From Archangium violaceum (GTDB taxonomy: Bacteria > Myxococcota > Myxococcia > Myxococcales > Myxococcaceae): 64,000 nt of DNA. Position 1 is the stretch's first letter, and each line of letters opens with the position of its first letter. The notes beneath the pieces were generated by a model. The model saw only the letters and a list, made by a program, of their open reading frames with translations. It was not told the DNA's origin and did no database searches. Position numbers and translations under genes: made by a program. The DNA is taken from NCBI RefSeq assembly GCF_016859125.1, contig NZ_CP069338.1, positions 9,675,501-9,739,500 on the forward strand, in the 5' to 3' direction. Below, piece by piece: positions 20,887 through 29,237 of this stretch.

Positions 20887-21756
20887 TTACTCCTGTCGAG
20901 CGCCCGGGCCTATCAGCTTCACGGCCTCGGCGGGGACCTTCAGCAGGCCCGCCACCAGCGGGACGACTCCGGGGAATTCATCCAGTTCGAAACGTTCCGC
21001 CCATACCTTGCCCTGAGCCCCCGCCAACAGACCCCGGAAGGTCCGGCCAGCCACGCGTGCCGCTGCGAAACGGTAGGGCCGCCCCTCCACTTCGAGCAGC
21101 ACCAGCAGCTCCAGCCCACTACGCGGGGGCACGAGTGCTCCCTCCCCGAAGGCCCGGACGACCTCCGAGAAGCCCACCACGCCCTCGCTGGCCTCGGGCC
21201 TCGTCCGGGCGGCCTCCGCAGGCCCCTGCTCGCCAAACAGCGCGGCCAGGTAACCCACCAACGCGCCGCGCTCACGGAACTCGGACAGCTCGAAGGTGTG
21301 TCCCTGCGGCACGGACAGGGCCTGCCCGTCCCTCACCGCGCTCGACACCTGGAAGTTGCCCTGCCGGTCCGCCACCAGCGTCAGCGCCAGCCCGTGCTCG
21401 GACAGGTGCGTGGACAGCCTCAGCGATACCGGCTCCACCTCGGGGCTCAGCCCCAGCGCCCGCAGCTCCGCGGAGCGCCGCTGTACGTGGAAGAGGTGCT
21501 CGTTGAAGGCGTCCGCGACCTCCGCCTCCACCTCGCGAGCCCCCTGCACCGAGCCCAGTGCGATGGGACGCAGCCCCACCACCTCCGGCGGGTCCACGGG
21601 CACCAGCTGCTCCCCCTGGACCTGGAAGCTCACCCGCTCCACCTGGCGGCCTCCCACCGGATTCTCCAGGGGCTCGGTCAGGACGAGGGTCGCCTCCAGG
21701 CTCTCCCCCTCGCCCCGTACCTCCAGTCCGAGCTGTGTCAGCCGGGCCTTGTCCAT
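20887..21756 (-). CDS. conserved-looking protein of unknown function
   Basis: 289 residues, no signal peptide or membrane helix. The N-terminal half is beta-rich (LTQLGLEVRGEGESLEATLVL), and the C-terminal part has hydrophobic strands (LELLVLLEVEGRPYRFAAARV). I recognise no family. The ATG shares a base with the TGA of the acyl-CoA dehydrogenase gene, and meaB starts 4 bp after its stop, so it is embedded in the same operon. Codon use matches the neighbours. A role linked to acyl-CoA metabolism is only a guess from position. Confidence 0.8.
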   Translation of the reverse strand: MDKARLTQLGLEVRGEGESLEATLVLTEPLENPVGGRQVERVSFQVQGEQLVPVDPPEVVGLRPIALGSVQGAREVEAEVADAFNEHLFHVQRRSAELRALGLSPEVEPVSLRLSTHLSEHGLALTLVADRQGNFQVSSAVRDGQALSVPQGHTFELSEFRERGALVGYLAALFGEQGPAEAARTRPEASEGVVGFSEVVRAFGEGALVPPRSGLELLVLLEVEGRPYRFAAARVAGRTFRGLLAGAQGKVWAERFELDEFPGVVPLVAGLLKVPAEAVKLIGPGARQE

Positions 21757-22901
21757 CACGCCTTCTTGAAGACCTCGCGCGCGATGATCGTGCGCTGGAT
21801 CTCGCTCGTGCCCTCGCCGATCTCACACAGCTTCGCGTCGCGCAGGTAGCGCTCGACGGGGAACTCGCGGGTGTAGCCGTAGCCGCCGTGGATCTGCACC
21901 GCCTTGCCGCAGGCCCGCGTGGCCACCTCGGAGGCGAACAGCTTCGCCATGGAGGCCTCCTGGCTGTACGGCTGGCCCGCATCGGCCAGGTAGGCCGCGC
22001 GGTGAACCAGCAGTCGCGCCGCGTCCGTCTCCGTCTTCATGTCCGCGAACATCCAGCGCAGACCCTGGAACTCGGAGATGGGCTGGCCGAAGGCCGTGCG
22101 CTCCCGGGCGTAGCGCACCGACTCCTCCAGTGCCCCGCGGGCCAGGCCCACCGCCAGCGCGCCGATGGTGATGCGGCCCTTGTCGAGGATCTTCATCGTG
22201 TCGATGAAGCCGTGGTCCACCTCGCCCAGCCGCTGCGAGTCCGGCACCTCCACGTTCTCCAGCACCAGCTCTGCCGTGTCCGAGGAGCGCATGCCCAGCT
22301 TGCCGTGGATGGGACGCTGGCTGAAGCCGGGCAGCCCCTTCTCCAGGATGAAGGCGGTGATGCCCTTCTGCTTCTTCTCCGGCGAGGTCACCGCCAGCAC
22401 CACGAAGACGCTGCCCACGGTGCCCTGGGTGATGAACATCTTCGCGCCGTTGAGCACCCACTTGTCGCCCTTGCGGACGGCCGTGGTCTTCATGCCCGCG
22501 GCGTCCGAGCCACTGCCGGGCTCGGTGAGGCCCCAGGCGCCGAGGTACTCGCCGGTGGCCAGCTTGGGCAGGTACTTGCGCCGCTGCTCGTCATTGCCGA
22601 AGACGCGCAGGTGGCTGGTGCCCAGCCCGTTGTGGGAGGCCACGGTGAGGGCCAGCGAGCCGTCGTAGCGGGCGATCTCCTCGACCGCCACCGCCACGGC
22701 GAGCGAGTCCATGGCGGCGCCGCCGTACTCCTCGGACACCAGCATGCCCAGCACGCCCAGCTCACCCAGCTCCCGGACGACCTCCATCGGGAACTTCTCC
22801 TCCTTGTCCCATTCGCGCGCGTAGGGCTTGACCTTGCGCTCGCAGAAGTCACGGAGGGAGGACTGAAGGGCTCGATGGCTTTCGGGAAGTTCGAAGTCCA
22901 T
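21756..22901 (-). CDS. acyl-CoA dehydrogenase
   Basis: 381 residues, the usual length. It oxidises an acyl-CoA to the 2-enoyl-CoA with FAD, passing electrons to ETF. Visible: MDFELPESHRALQSSLRDF at the start, the FAD/substrate segment GAWGLTEPGSGSDAAGM, GRITIGALAVGLARGAL, and the C-terminal QIHGGYGYTREFPVERYLRD, whose Glu is the usual catalytic base position in short-chain types. The chain-length preference is not readable. ATG 22901 gives the canonical start; an ATG at 22937 overlapping the carboxylase stop would add 12 residues. Confidence 0.93.
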   Translation of the reverse strand: MDFELPESHRALQSSLRDFCERKVKPYAREWDKEEKFPMEVVRELGELGVLGMLVSEEYGGAAMDSLAVAVAVEEIARYDGSLALTVASHNGLGTSHLRVFGNDEQRRKYLPKLATGEYLGAWGLTEPGSGSDAAGMKTTAVRKGDKWVLNGAKMFITQGTVGSVFVVLAVTSPEKKQKGITAFILEKGLPGFSQRPIHGKLGMRSSDTAELVLENVEVPDSQRLGEVDHGFIDTMKILDKGRITIGALAVGLARGALEESVRYARERTAFGQPISEFQGLRWMFADMKTETDAARLLVHRAAYLADAGQPYSQEASMAKLFASEVATRACGKAVQIHGGYGYTREFPVERYLRDAKLCEIGEGTSEIQRTIIAREVFKKA

Positions 22902-22936
22902 GTCGGGGATGTATAGCAGAGGGGGGTGAGGGGCCA

Positions 22937-24466
22937 TCAAACCGGGTAGACGCCGTGCTTCTTCGTCTCCCGGGGCTGGAAGCGCCGGGAATACAACTCA
23001 TAACGTTGCTGGAGCTCCTGCCTCAGCCGGTCGCCGGGGACGATCTCGTCCACCACCAGCTCGCTCGCCAGCTTGTAGATGTCCACGTCCTGACGGTACT
23101 CGTCCCGGAGCTGCTGGACGTAGGCGGCCCGCTCGGCCTCGGGCTTCTCCTGGATCTTGTTGAAGTACACGGCGTTCACCGCCGCCTCGGGGCCCATCAC
23201 GGCGATCATCGCCTGGGGCAGCGCCAGGGTCGCATCCGGAGCGAAACCCGGGCCGCTCATGGCGTAAAGGCCCGCGCCATACGCCTTGCGCACCACCACG
23301 CAGATCTTCGGCACGCTGGCCTCGGAGACCGCGGAGATCATCTTCGCGCCGGCGCGGATGATGCCCGCGCGCTCCACCTTCGTGCCGATCATGAAGCCCG
23401 GCACGTCCGCCAGGTACAGCAACGGGATGTTGAAGGCGTCACACAGCCAGATGAATCGCGCCGCCTTGTCCGCCGAGTCCACGAAGAGCACGCCGCCCTT
23501 GTACTTGGGCTGGTTGGCGACGATCCCCACCGGCCGGCCATCGATGCGCGCCAGGCCCGTAATGAGCTCCTGGGCGAAGAGCTTCTTCACCTCGAACCAG
23601 CTCCCCTCGTCGATGAGCTCGTTGATGAGCGCGTACATGTCGAAGGGCTTGTTCTGGTCCGCGGGGATGATCTCGTCCACCCGCTTGCCGCTGCTCCTGG
23701 GCGCCAGCGAAGCGGCCCGGGGCGGCGCCTGGGTGAAGTTCTCCGGGAAGAAGGAGATGTACTTCTTCGCCGCCTCGATGGCCTCCTGCTCCGTCTTCAC
23801 CAGCACGTCGCCGACACCGGACACCGAGCAGTGCATCTTCGCGCCGCCCATCTCCTCGAGTGTCACCTTCTCGCCAATGACCATCTCGGCCATGCGCGGG
23901 CTGCCCAGGTACATGGAGGCGTTGCCGTCCACCATGATGACGATGTCACAGAAGGCCGGGATGTACGCGCCGCCCGCCGCCGAGGGCCCGAAGAGCAGGC
24001 ACACCTGCGGCACCTCGCCGGACATGTGCACCTCGTTGTAGAAGATGCGGCCCGCGCCACGCCGGCCGGGGAACATCTCCACCTGGTCCGTGATGCGCGC
24101 TCCCGCCGAGTCCACCAGGTACAGCAGCGGACAGCGCAGCTGCTTCGCCGTCTCCTGGATGCGGAGGATCTTCTCCACCGTGCGCGCGCCCCAGCTCCCC
24201 GCCTTCACCGTGGAGTCGTTGGCCATGATCGCCACCGGACGCCCCGCCACCTTCCCCACTCCGATGATGACGCCATCCGAGGGGAGCTCCGGGTCCAGGT
24301 TGTTGGCGAGCTTCGCGTCCTCGACGAACGAGCCCTCGTCCACGAGCAGCCGGATGCGCTCGCGGGCGAACAGCTTGCCCGTCTCCCGGTTCTTCGCGTG
24401 GTACTTCTCGGCCCCGCCCTTCTCCACCTGGGCGATCTTCTCGAGCAGTTTCTCATCGAATGACAT
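22937..24466 (-). CDS. acyl-CoA carboxylase, carboxyltransferase (beta) subunit
   Basis: 509 residues with tandem crotonase-fold carboxyltransferase halves. It moves CO2 from carboxybiotin to an acyl-CoA. Motifs: FARERIRLLVDEGSF, LFGPSAAGGAYIPAFCD in the N-half, and IVANQPKYKGGVLF, DVPGFMIGTKVERAGIIR, KAYGAGLYAMSGPGF in the C-half. The family includes propionyl-, methylcrotonyl- and related carboxylases; the substrate is not certain. MeaB downstream favours propionyl-CoA, the acyl-CoA dehydrogenase next door would also suit leucine breakdown. The biotin carboxylase/carrier subunit is not in the window. Confidence 0.92.
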   Translation of the reverse strand: MSFDEKLLEKIAQVEKGGAEKYHAKNRETGKLFARERIRLLVDEGSFVEDAKLANNLDPELPSDGVIIGVGKVAGRPVAIMANDSTVKAGSWGARTVEKILRIQETAKQLRCPLLYLVDSAGARITDQVEMFPGRRGAGRIFYNEVHMSGEVPQVCLLFGPSAAGGAYIPAFCDIVIMVDGNASMYLGSPRMAEMVIGEKVTLEEMGGAKMHCSVSGVGDVLVKTEQEAIEAAKKYISFFPENFTQAPPRAASLAPRSSGKRVDEIIPADQNKPFDMYALINELIDEGSWFEVKKLFAQELITGLARIDGRPVGIVANQPKYKGGVLFVDSADKAARFIWLCDAFNIPLLYLADVPGFMIGTKVERAGIIRAGAKMISAVSEASVPKICVVVRKAYGAGLYAMSGPGFAPDATLALPQAMIAVMGPEAAVNAVYFNKIQEKPEAERAAYVQQLRDEYRQDVDIYKLASELVVDEIVPGDRLRQELQQRYELYSRRFQPRETKKHGVYPV

Positions 24467-24709
24467 GGCGCCGGGGGCATAGCAGAAAGGTGCTCGCCTG
24501 GCTGCTGTCTCCGTTCACTCCGAGCCTGGGCACAGCGCGTCAAAGTCCTGCTCTGACTTCCAGCCGACGCCTGCCCTCATTCCCGAGTTACAGACACGTT
24601 GCCCAGGGGGTGCCACCTCGCTCGCCCCACCCTACCTTGTCGCTCCACGGGGGGGGGCCGCCATGGAGGAGGCCACCTCTCTTCGAGTGGCTCTCAGGAG
24701 GAGGACGGA

Positions 24710-25054
24710 ATGCTGTTCGCGAAGAAGGCCAGATTTGCGGTGAAGAGCGACCTGTACCGGAAGTACCTCGCCAAGAAGGTCCTCAAGGATCTTCCCCAGT
24801 ACGCCAAGGGTCAGTGGGAGGAGTTCGACCCCGATGACGTGCTGCGCTACGTGGGCCTCACCACCTACAAGCCCGCCCGCAGCTCGTTCGGCATCGGCGC
24901 GTTCGTCATCGGCTGCGCCGTCGGTGGCATCGCCGCCCTCATGCTCGCGCCGAAGACGGGCACCGAGCTGCGTACCGACGTGAAGGACAAGGCCATGGGC
25001 TACCTCGGCAAGCAGGGCATCAACGTGGGCTCGGAGAAGACCGCCAGCGCCTAG
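24710..25054 (+). CDS. YtxH-domain small membrane-associated protein
   Basis: 114 residues. One hydrophobic segment near 63-83 (FGIGAFVIGCAVGGIAALML) is followed by APKTGTELRTDVKDKA, the classic YtxH/gas-vesicle-GvpP-like pattern (glycine-rich membrane helix, then LAPxxGxElR). YtxH proteins are small and often stress-induced; their job is unknown. The ATG is preceded by CAGGAGGAGGAC, a very strong ribosome binding site, which suggests abundant expression. It is divergent from the carboxylase gene. Confidence 0.85.
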   Translation: MLFAKKARFAVKSDLYRKYLAKKVLKDLPQYAKGQWEEFDPDDVLRYVGLTTYKPARSSFGIGAFVIGCAVGGIAALMLAPKTGTELRTDVKDKAMGYLGKQGINVGSEKTASA

Positions 25055-25065
25055 TAGTTGCCTGG

Positions 25066-25397
25066 ATGTCCTCCAGGGTGGGAGGGGAGCCAGAGGTTGT
25101 GCTTCCCCGCCCTCCCGGCGAGGAATCCCTGGGGCTCGGGGTCCGGTGGCGGCCATGGGGCTGCCTCCCGGGCCCGTTTGCTTTGCAAGTGCCTGAAGTC
25201 ACTGGATTCGGGGCTCCGGGGCTGGCGCCTCACGGTCTTCTCCCGCTCGTCGCCTGGGGCCAACAGGACGACACCTCGCCACCGAGCCCGGGCATCGTCC
25301 TGGATGGAATCGGCGCCACGGTGGACCCGGGAGCTTCGTGATGATGGCCCTGTCGGTGCTCGGGCTCGGGGCCCTCCGCCGCCGACCCCGCCGTTAA
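25066..25397 (+). pseudogene. possible frameshifted remnant of an exported protein with a C-terminal sorting tail
   Basis: The end of this stretch reads (from 25338) VMMALSVLGLGALRRRPRR and stop: a hydrophobic helix followed by an Arg cluster, as in PEP-CTERM/MYXO-CTERM tails. In an adjacent frame the preceding codons give GATVDPGAS, which resembles the Pro-containing lead-in of such tails, so a one-base shift would join them. Upstream no clear domain survives. It overlaps the end of the convergent TonB-like gene by 4 bases. Weak evidence, because short hydrophobic-plus-Arg tails can occur by chance in GC-rich DNA. Confidence 0.3.
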
Positions 25398-26647
25398 TAC
25401 ACGCGCAGCAACTCGGTCCGGATGTCGAAGTGCGGCCTCCGGAGGTCCGGGATGATCACCTCGCCGCGCACCTCGTCGAATCCGCCCGACAACATCCCCA
25501 GCGCCAACAGCCCCGAGATGTAGGCCACATCCCCGGCGTCGAGCGCGTCGAGCTTCGTCACCTTGATGGTGCGCGCGAAGCTGACGTGCCCGTCGATGGC
25601 CCAGACACTGCGCACGGATTCTCCCTTCGCCCTCTTGGAGAAGTGCTCGGACGCGGGTGGGAGCTTCGCCAGGGACTCGGGCACCCGCTCGAGGACGTAC
25701 GCATCGAAGAGCGGATTGCCGGAGCTCCTGCTCAGCTTCACCGACAACACCTGCCCCGTGCGCGACTGCGCGACATCGATCTCCGCGTGCAGAGAACCGG
25801 CGCCCTTGCTGTACGCCTCGAGCTTGTCGACGTTCGAGGGACTCGATCGGCGCTGCGCGCTCGCCGCCCCCGAGCGCACCGCGTCCTCCAGCCGCACCCC
25901 CGCCCCCGCGAGCGCTCCCGCCGAGTACGGATTGCCGGTCGAGCCAAAGTTCGCGGCGCTCGATTGCAGCGCCTGCAGTCCGCTAGTGGTCCAGGGACCC
26001 GGCTTGAAGAAGTGCTTGAGCACCCCGTCGTACGCGAAGAGCGGCGCGCCCGAGAGTCCCTTCTCCAGCGCCGTGTCCATCTGCCCGAAGAAGCTGTCGA
26101 CGAGGCCGTTCTCCACGCGCAGCGCCGCCACGCCGTCATCGAGGAATCCCTGGACGCGGCCCTGGACCCGCTCGCGTTCCTCGGCAAGGCGCTGCTCGGC
26201 GGTGGGTCCGTCGCCCGGCCTCCACGTGCGTCCCGTGGAGATTCCCGGAGACGTGCTGGTCGCGGGGGGCGCCACGGCGAGTCCCCCATGGCCTGGGAAC
26301 AGCCGCACGGCGCGGGGTGCATCTGGGATGACCTCGGGTGCCGCCGAGGCCTCGGCGGCGGGCGGGGTGGGCGCGGAGGGGGTCGGCGGAGGTGGCGCGG
26401 CGGTGGTGGCGCTCGGGGGCGGTGGGGCGGGTGTGGCCCGGGGAGGCCGACGGGTGACTCGTGGCGGTTGGGGGGGCTCCGCCACGGGAGGCGGCGTGCG
26501 TTCGACCACCTCGAATTGGAGGGGCTCCTGCTGGAGGTTCGAGGGCGGCCCGGGATGGGAGGGCGGCGCCAGGTACAGCATGAGCCCCAGGCCCACATGG
26601 AAGGCCAGTGAGACGAGCAGGGCCTGGAGCAGACGGGAGCGCCGCAT
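25394..26647 (-). CDS. TonB-like energy-transducer protein, divergent
   Basis: 417 residues. An N-terminal transmembrane anchor (SRLLQALLVSLAFHVGLGLML) is followed by a long Pro/Ala/Thr-rich spacer (about 30-130), then a helical region, and a C-terminal part containing GQVLSVKLSRSSGNPLFDAYVLERV, close to the TonB C-terminal fold pattern (strand, then SGxxxLDxA). TonB proteins span the periplasm and pass proton-motive force to outer-membrane receptors. This one is larger than usual, has about 100 extra residues after the TonB-like core, and no exbB/exbD genes nearby. ATG 26647 follows GTGGAG at good spacing. Confidence 0.68.
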   Translation of the reverse strand: MRRSRLLQALLVSLAFHVGLGLMLYLAPPSHPGPPSNLQQEPLQFEVVERTPPPVAEPPQPPRVTRRPPRATPAPPPPSATTAAPPPPTPSAPTPPAAEASAAPEVIPDAPRAVRLFPGHGGLAVAPPATSTSPGISTGRTWRPGDGPTAEQRLAEERERVQGRVQGFLDDGVAALRVENGLVDSFFGQMDTALEKGLSGAPLFAYDGVLKHFFKPGPWTTSGLQALQSSAANFGSTGNPYSAGALAGAGVRLEDAVRSGAASAQRRSSPSNVDKLEAYSKGAGSLHAEIDVAQSRTGQVLSVKLSRSSGNPLFDAYVLERVPESLAKLPPASEHFSKRAKGESVRSVWAIDGHVSFARTIKVTKLDALDAGDVAYISGLLALGMLSGGFDEVRGEVIIPDLRRPHFDIRTELLRVY

Positions 26648-26701
26648 CGGAACTCCACGCTGGCAGAGATGCGCCTTCCGCACAAACTCCCTTCCCTCCT
26701 C

Positions 26702-26880
26702 TCAGCGCGCCTGCTCGACCCAACGTCGCCAGGCCGTCACGTCGTCACCGAAATCCTGTCCCGACAGCAGGGCGAGCACCTTACGAGCAGGCTGGTGATC
26801 GATTTCCTGTGCGCCACAGCAGCTTCTCCCTGGGCACCTTGCGCGAGCCGAAGATCTCCACGCCTCCGAACGTGAAGATG
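26702..26880 (-). pseudogene. degraded 3' end of a HEAT-repeat-like protein
   Basis: Two adjacent minus-strand frames read like one broken protein. One gives FGGVEIFGSRKVPREKLLW, the other QPARKVLALLSGQDFGDDV then TAWRRWVEQAR and stop. The end GQDFGxDxxAWRRWxE is familiar from C-termini of HEAT/PBS-lyase-repeat proteins in myxobacteria. The frame change lies around 26781-26805. No start or upstream part is present. It fills most of the 340-bp gap between the TonB-like gene and the next plus-strand gene. Confidence 0.42.
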
Positions 26881-26987
26881 GGACTGGGAGGCGTATGGGG
26901 ACAGGGCTCGCGACTGTAGTGACGGAGTGCTCGCCGCCGCGAGGGGGGTGGGCCATGATGCGGGTCCCCGCAGTCCAGAGGATGCCC

Positions 26988-27608
26988 ATGCACTCCCCCC
27001 TCAATCCTCGCGCGTGGCCGCTCGTCGCGGCGCTGCTCTCCTCCGGTGTGACGGCTCCGGCGCTCGCCGCCGAGCCCAAGAAGCCCACCCCCCCCTCCCC
27101 TACCGCCCCCGCTCCGGCCGCGCCCGCCCAGGCCACCGCTTCCCCGGCGGCGAAGCCGGAGGACGTGGCCACGCCGGAGGCCCTCGTCGCCGCGCTCTAC
27201 GACGTCATCTCCGGACCCAAGGGCCAGGCGCGTGATTGGGATCGCTTCCGCTCGCTCTTCGCGCCCGGTGCGCGGATGATCCCCTCCGGCAAGCGCAAGG
27301 ACGGCACCACCGGCTACCGGATGATCACCCCCGAGGAGTACATCACCCAGTCCGGGAAGATGCTCGTCGAGGCGGGATTCCGCGAGCGGGAGGTCCACCG
27401 CGTCGAGGAGCGCTTCGGTCCCCTCGTGCACGTCTTCAGCACCTACGAGGCCCTGCGCGGGGAAGACCCGAAGCCCTTCATGCGCGGCGTCAACAGCATC
27501 CAGCTCGTCAACGATGGCAAGCGCTGGTGGGTGCTGACGGTCGCCTGGACACCGGAGTCGCCCGAGCAGCCGCTGCCGGCGAAGTACCTCCCTCCCGTCA
27601 AGGGCTGA
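26988..27608 (+). CDS. exported protein, possible NTF2/SnoaL-like fold
   Basis: 206 residues with a signal peptide (WPLVAALLSSGVTAPALA), then a Lys/Pro/Ala-rich spacer, and a domain from about 60 that resembles small alpha+beta 'DUF4440/SnoaL-like' proteins: ALVAALYDVISG, WDRFRSLFAPGARMIPSG, VNSIQLVNDGKRWWVLTVAW. The last strand pattern (IxLVxDGxRWWV) is typical of that fold. Function unknown. ATG 26988 has AGAGGA six bases upstream; ATG 26955 would add a longer n-region and cannot be excluded. Confidence 0.72.
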   Translation: MHSPLNPRAWPLVAALLSSGVTAPALAAEPKKPTPPSPTAPAPAAPAQATASPAAKPEDVATPEALVAALYDVISGPKGQARDWDRFRSLFAPGARMIPSGKRKDGTTGYRMITPEEYITQSGKMLVEAGFREREVHRVEERFGPLVHVFSTYEALRGEDPKPFMRGVNSIQLVNDGKRWWVLTVAWTPESPEQPLPAKYLPPVKG

Positions 27609-27727
27609 AGCTCGGCGGCGTCCAGCTCGCCGCGCTTCATCAGGAGCTGTCCCTGGGTGATGCAGCTGGTGGCGATACCTCCCTCGCGCGCCTGTCCGTA
27701 GGCGGCCTCGGCCCCTGGTATGTCTCT
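27609..27727 (-). pseudogene. possible TPR-protein remnant
   Basis: On the minus strand the codons read RDIPGAEAAYGQAREGG then TSCITQGQLLMKRGELDAAE, which looks like part of a tetratricopeptide repeat (AxxxxxxALLLMKRGELDAA). There is no start, the reading frame runs on into unrelated sequence on both sides, and the stretch sits between two plus-strand genes. It may be a leftover or chance. Confidence 0.3.
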
Positions 27728-27785
27728 TCGTGCGACCCGAGGACGTCCGTGTTTTAGTCGGAAGCGAAAGCTATACTCGGAGGAG

Positions 27786-28565
27786 ATGGAATCCCTGCTG
27801 CGAGGCCTCCTGGTGTTGTTCGTGCTCTCCCTGAGCTCCGAGCGCCTCGCGGCCGTGTTCAAACGGCGGGACTGGCAACCGCTCCGGCCCAGAGTGGCGC
27901 TCGGCAAGCGCAAGAAGCAATCCGGGAACATCCAGGTCGACCTGCGGACCGGTGAGGCCTACGTCGATTCGAAGCCGTTGCTGCCGGTCTCCCTCGGCAG
28001 CAACGAGGTGGATCGGCTCACGCGGGCCGCCAATGCCGAGAACACGCTGTTCATCGGGATCCTGATCGCGCTGCTGACGGGGGCGAATGCCTTCCTGGGC
28101 TCGTGCGGTTGGCCCGAGCTCTCCACGCTTCGCTTCAGCTTCGTGGCGCAGGTGCTGCTCACCGGTGCGGCCTCCTCCGTTGGCGCCTCCTTCTGGTACG
28201 AGTTGCTCAACGTGCTGACCGAGGTGCGGCGGACCCGTTCGGTCCTGGCGGGCCAGATTCCCTCCGAGCTGACTCCCGTCCTGCCGGGCCGTCCGGTGCA
28301 GGTGACCCCGACGCCTCCTCCCTCGACGAATGCCCCCTCGCCGGGCACGTTCGAGCAGTTGCGCGCGGCCGCGCTGCGGAAGCTGCCCGAGATCCAGAGG
28401 CTCGAAGGGGTGAAGCAGGTCCGGCTGGTGGACGCGCCCCGCAGGTGGTCCACCCACCCGTGCCTGGAGTTCCGGGTGGAGCAGGTGCCGGAGGCTCCGC
28501 CGCTGCCGGAGGCGCTCCCGGTCGACGTCGGTGGAGTCGAACATTTCATCCCGGTGACGAAATGA
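27786..28565 (+). CDS. membrane protein of unknown function, first gene of a three-gene cassette
   Basis: 259 residues. Predicted membrane helices at about 4-24, 87-106 (NTLFIGILIALLTGANAFL) and 116-138 (RFSFVAQVLLTGAASSVGASF), separated by a basic cytosolic-type loop (KRRDWQPLRPR, GKRKKQSG). After a Pro/Thr-rich linker comes a small soluble C-terminal domain (EQLRAAALRKLPEIQRLEGV..). No family recognised. ATG 27786 follows GGAGG closely. Its TGA overlaps the ATG of the protease gene by 4 bases (ATGA), so the two are translationally coupled. Confidence 0.75.
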   Translation: MESLLRGLLVLFVLSLSSERLAAVFKRRDWQPLRPRVALGKRKKQSGNIQVDLRTGEAYVDSKPLLPVSLGSNEVDRLTRAANAENTLFIGILIALLTGANAFLGSCGWPELSTLRFSFVAQVLLTGAASSVGASFWYELLNVLTEVRRTRSVLAGQIPSELTPVLPGRPVQVTPTPPPSTNAPSPGTFEQLRAAALRKLPEIQRLEGVKQVRLVDAPRRWSTHPCLEFRVEQVPEAPPLPEALPVDVGGVEHFIPVTK

Positions 28566-29224
28566 TCGGAGGCTGGTCGGCGGCGAGGCTCGCTCGCTTC
28601 TTTCCGAACCAGCCGCTCGCGGGGAGCTTCACGCCGGTGGCGTGTCTCGAGTCCTTCGCCTGGAACCGCTCCCAGACGGCCAGCGGGCTCCTGGTCCACC
28701 CGCGCCTGGTGGTGACGGTGGCCCACGCGGTGATGTTCCGCGCGGGAGCCCGGCTCTTCGCCGCGGCCCAGGTGAAGGTGGAGCTGGGCAATGTGCGGGC
28801 CTGGGCCGATGCCGTCGTGATTCCCTCGCGCTTCGTCGAGAACGCCGGCTACGTGCCCTCCACGGATCTGGCGGTGCTCCGCATGCCCTGGGAGGTCTGC
28901 GGACCGATGCAGCCGCCCCTGGTCGCCGACTCGGAGAAGGAAGGCAGCGCCGCGCTGTGGGGATGGACCCTGTTCCAGCCGCGCGCCCAGGTGTCCATCC
29001 CCATCACCGTCACCGTCGACGAGCAGGGGCTCCTCCACTACCCCGCGAGCAACCTCCCGGCCTTCAGCGGAGGCCCGCTGCTGCGGAGCTCGGGCCCGGA
29101 GCTGCCCGAGGAGGTCATCGGTCTGCACCGCGCCTTCCATGCCGACACCCAGCGGGGTGAGGCCATTGCGTTCTCCAGCGACGACGTGGTCGAGGCCATG
29201 CGCGCGCTGGGCTTCGATGTCTAG
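28562..29224 (+). CDS. trypsin-like serine protease without signal peptide
   Basis: 220 residues. Trypsin-fold triad in order: His in LVVTVAHAVMF (near 58), Asp in STDLAVLRMPW (near 104), and Ser in AFSGGPLL (near 170). There is no signal peptide, so either it acts in the cytosol or it depends on its coupled membrane partner. It overlaps the upstream gene by 4 bases, and the next gene starts 13 bp after it. Cytosolic trypsin-like proteases occur in several bacterial conflict and signalling loci, which makes the cassette interesting, but no such function is shown by the sequence. Confidence 0.8.
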   Translation: MIGGWSAARLARFFPNQPLAGSFTPVACLESFAWNRSQTASGLLVHPRLVVTVAHAVMFRAGARLFAAAQVKVELGNVRAWADAVVIPSRFVENAGYVPSTDLAVLRMPWEVCGPMQPPLVADSEKEGSAALWGWTLFQPRAQVSIPITVTVDEQGLLHYPASNLPAFSGGPLLRSSGPELPEEVIGLHRAFHADTQRGEAIAFSSDDVVEAMRALGFDV

Positions 29225-29237
29225 AAAGGAAGTCTGG

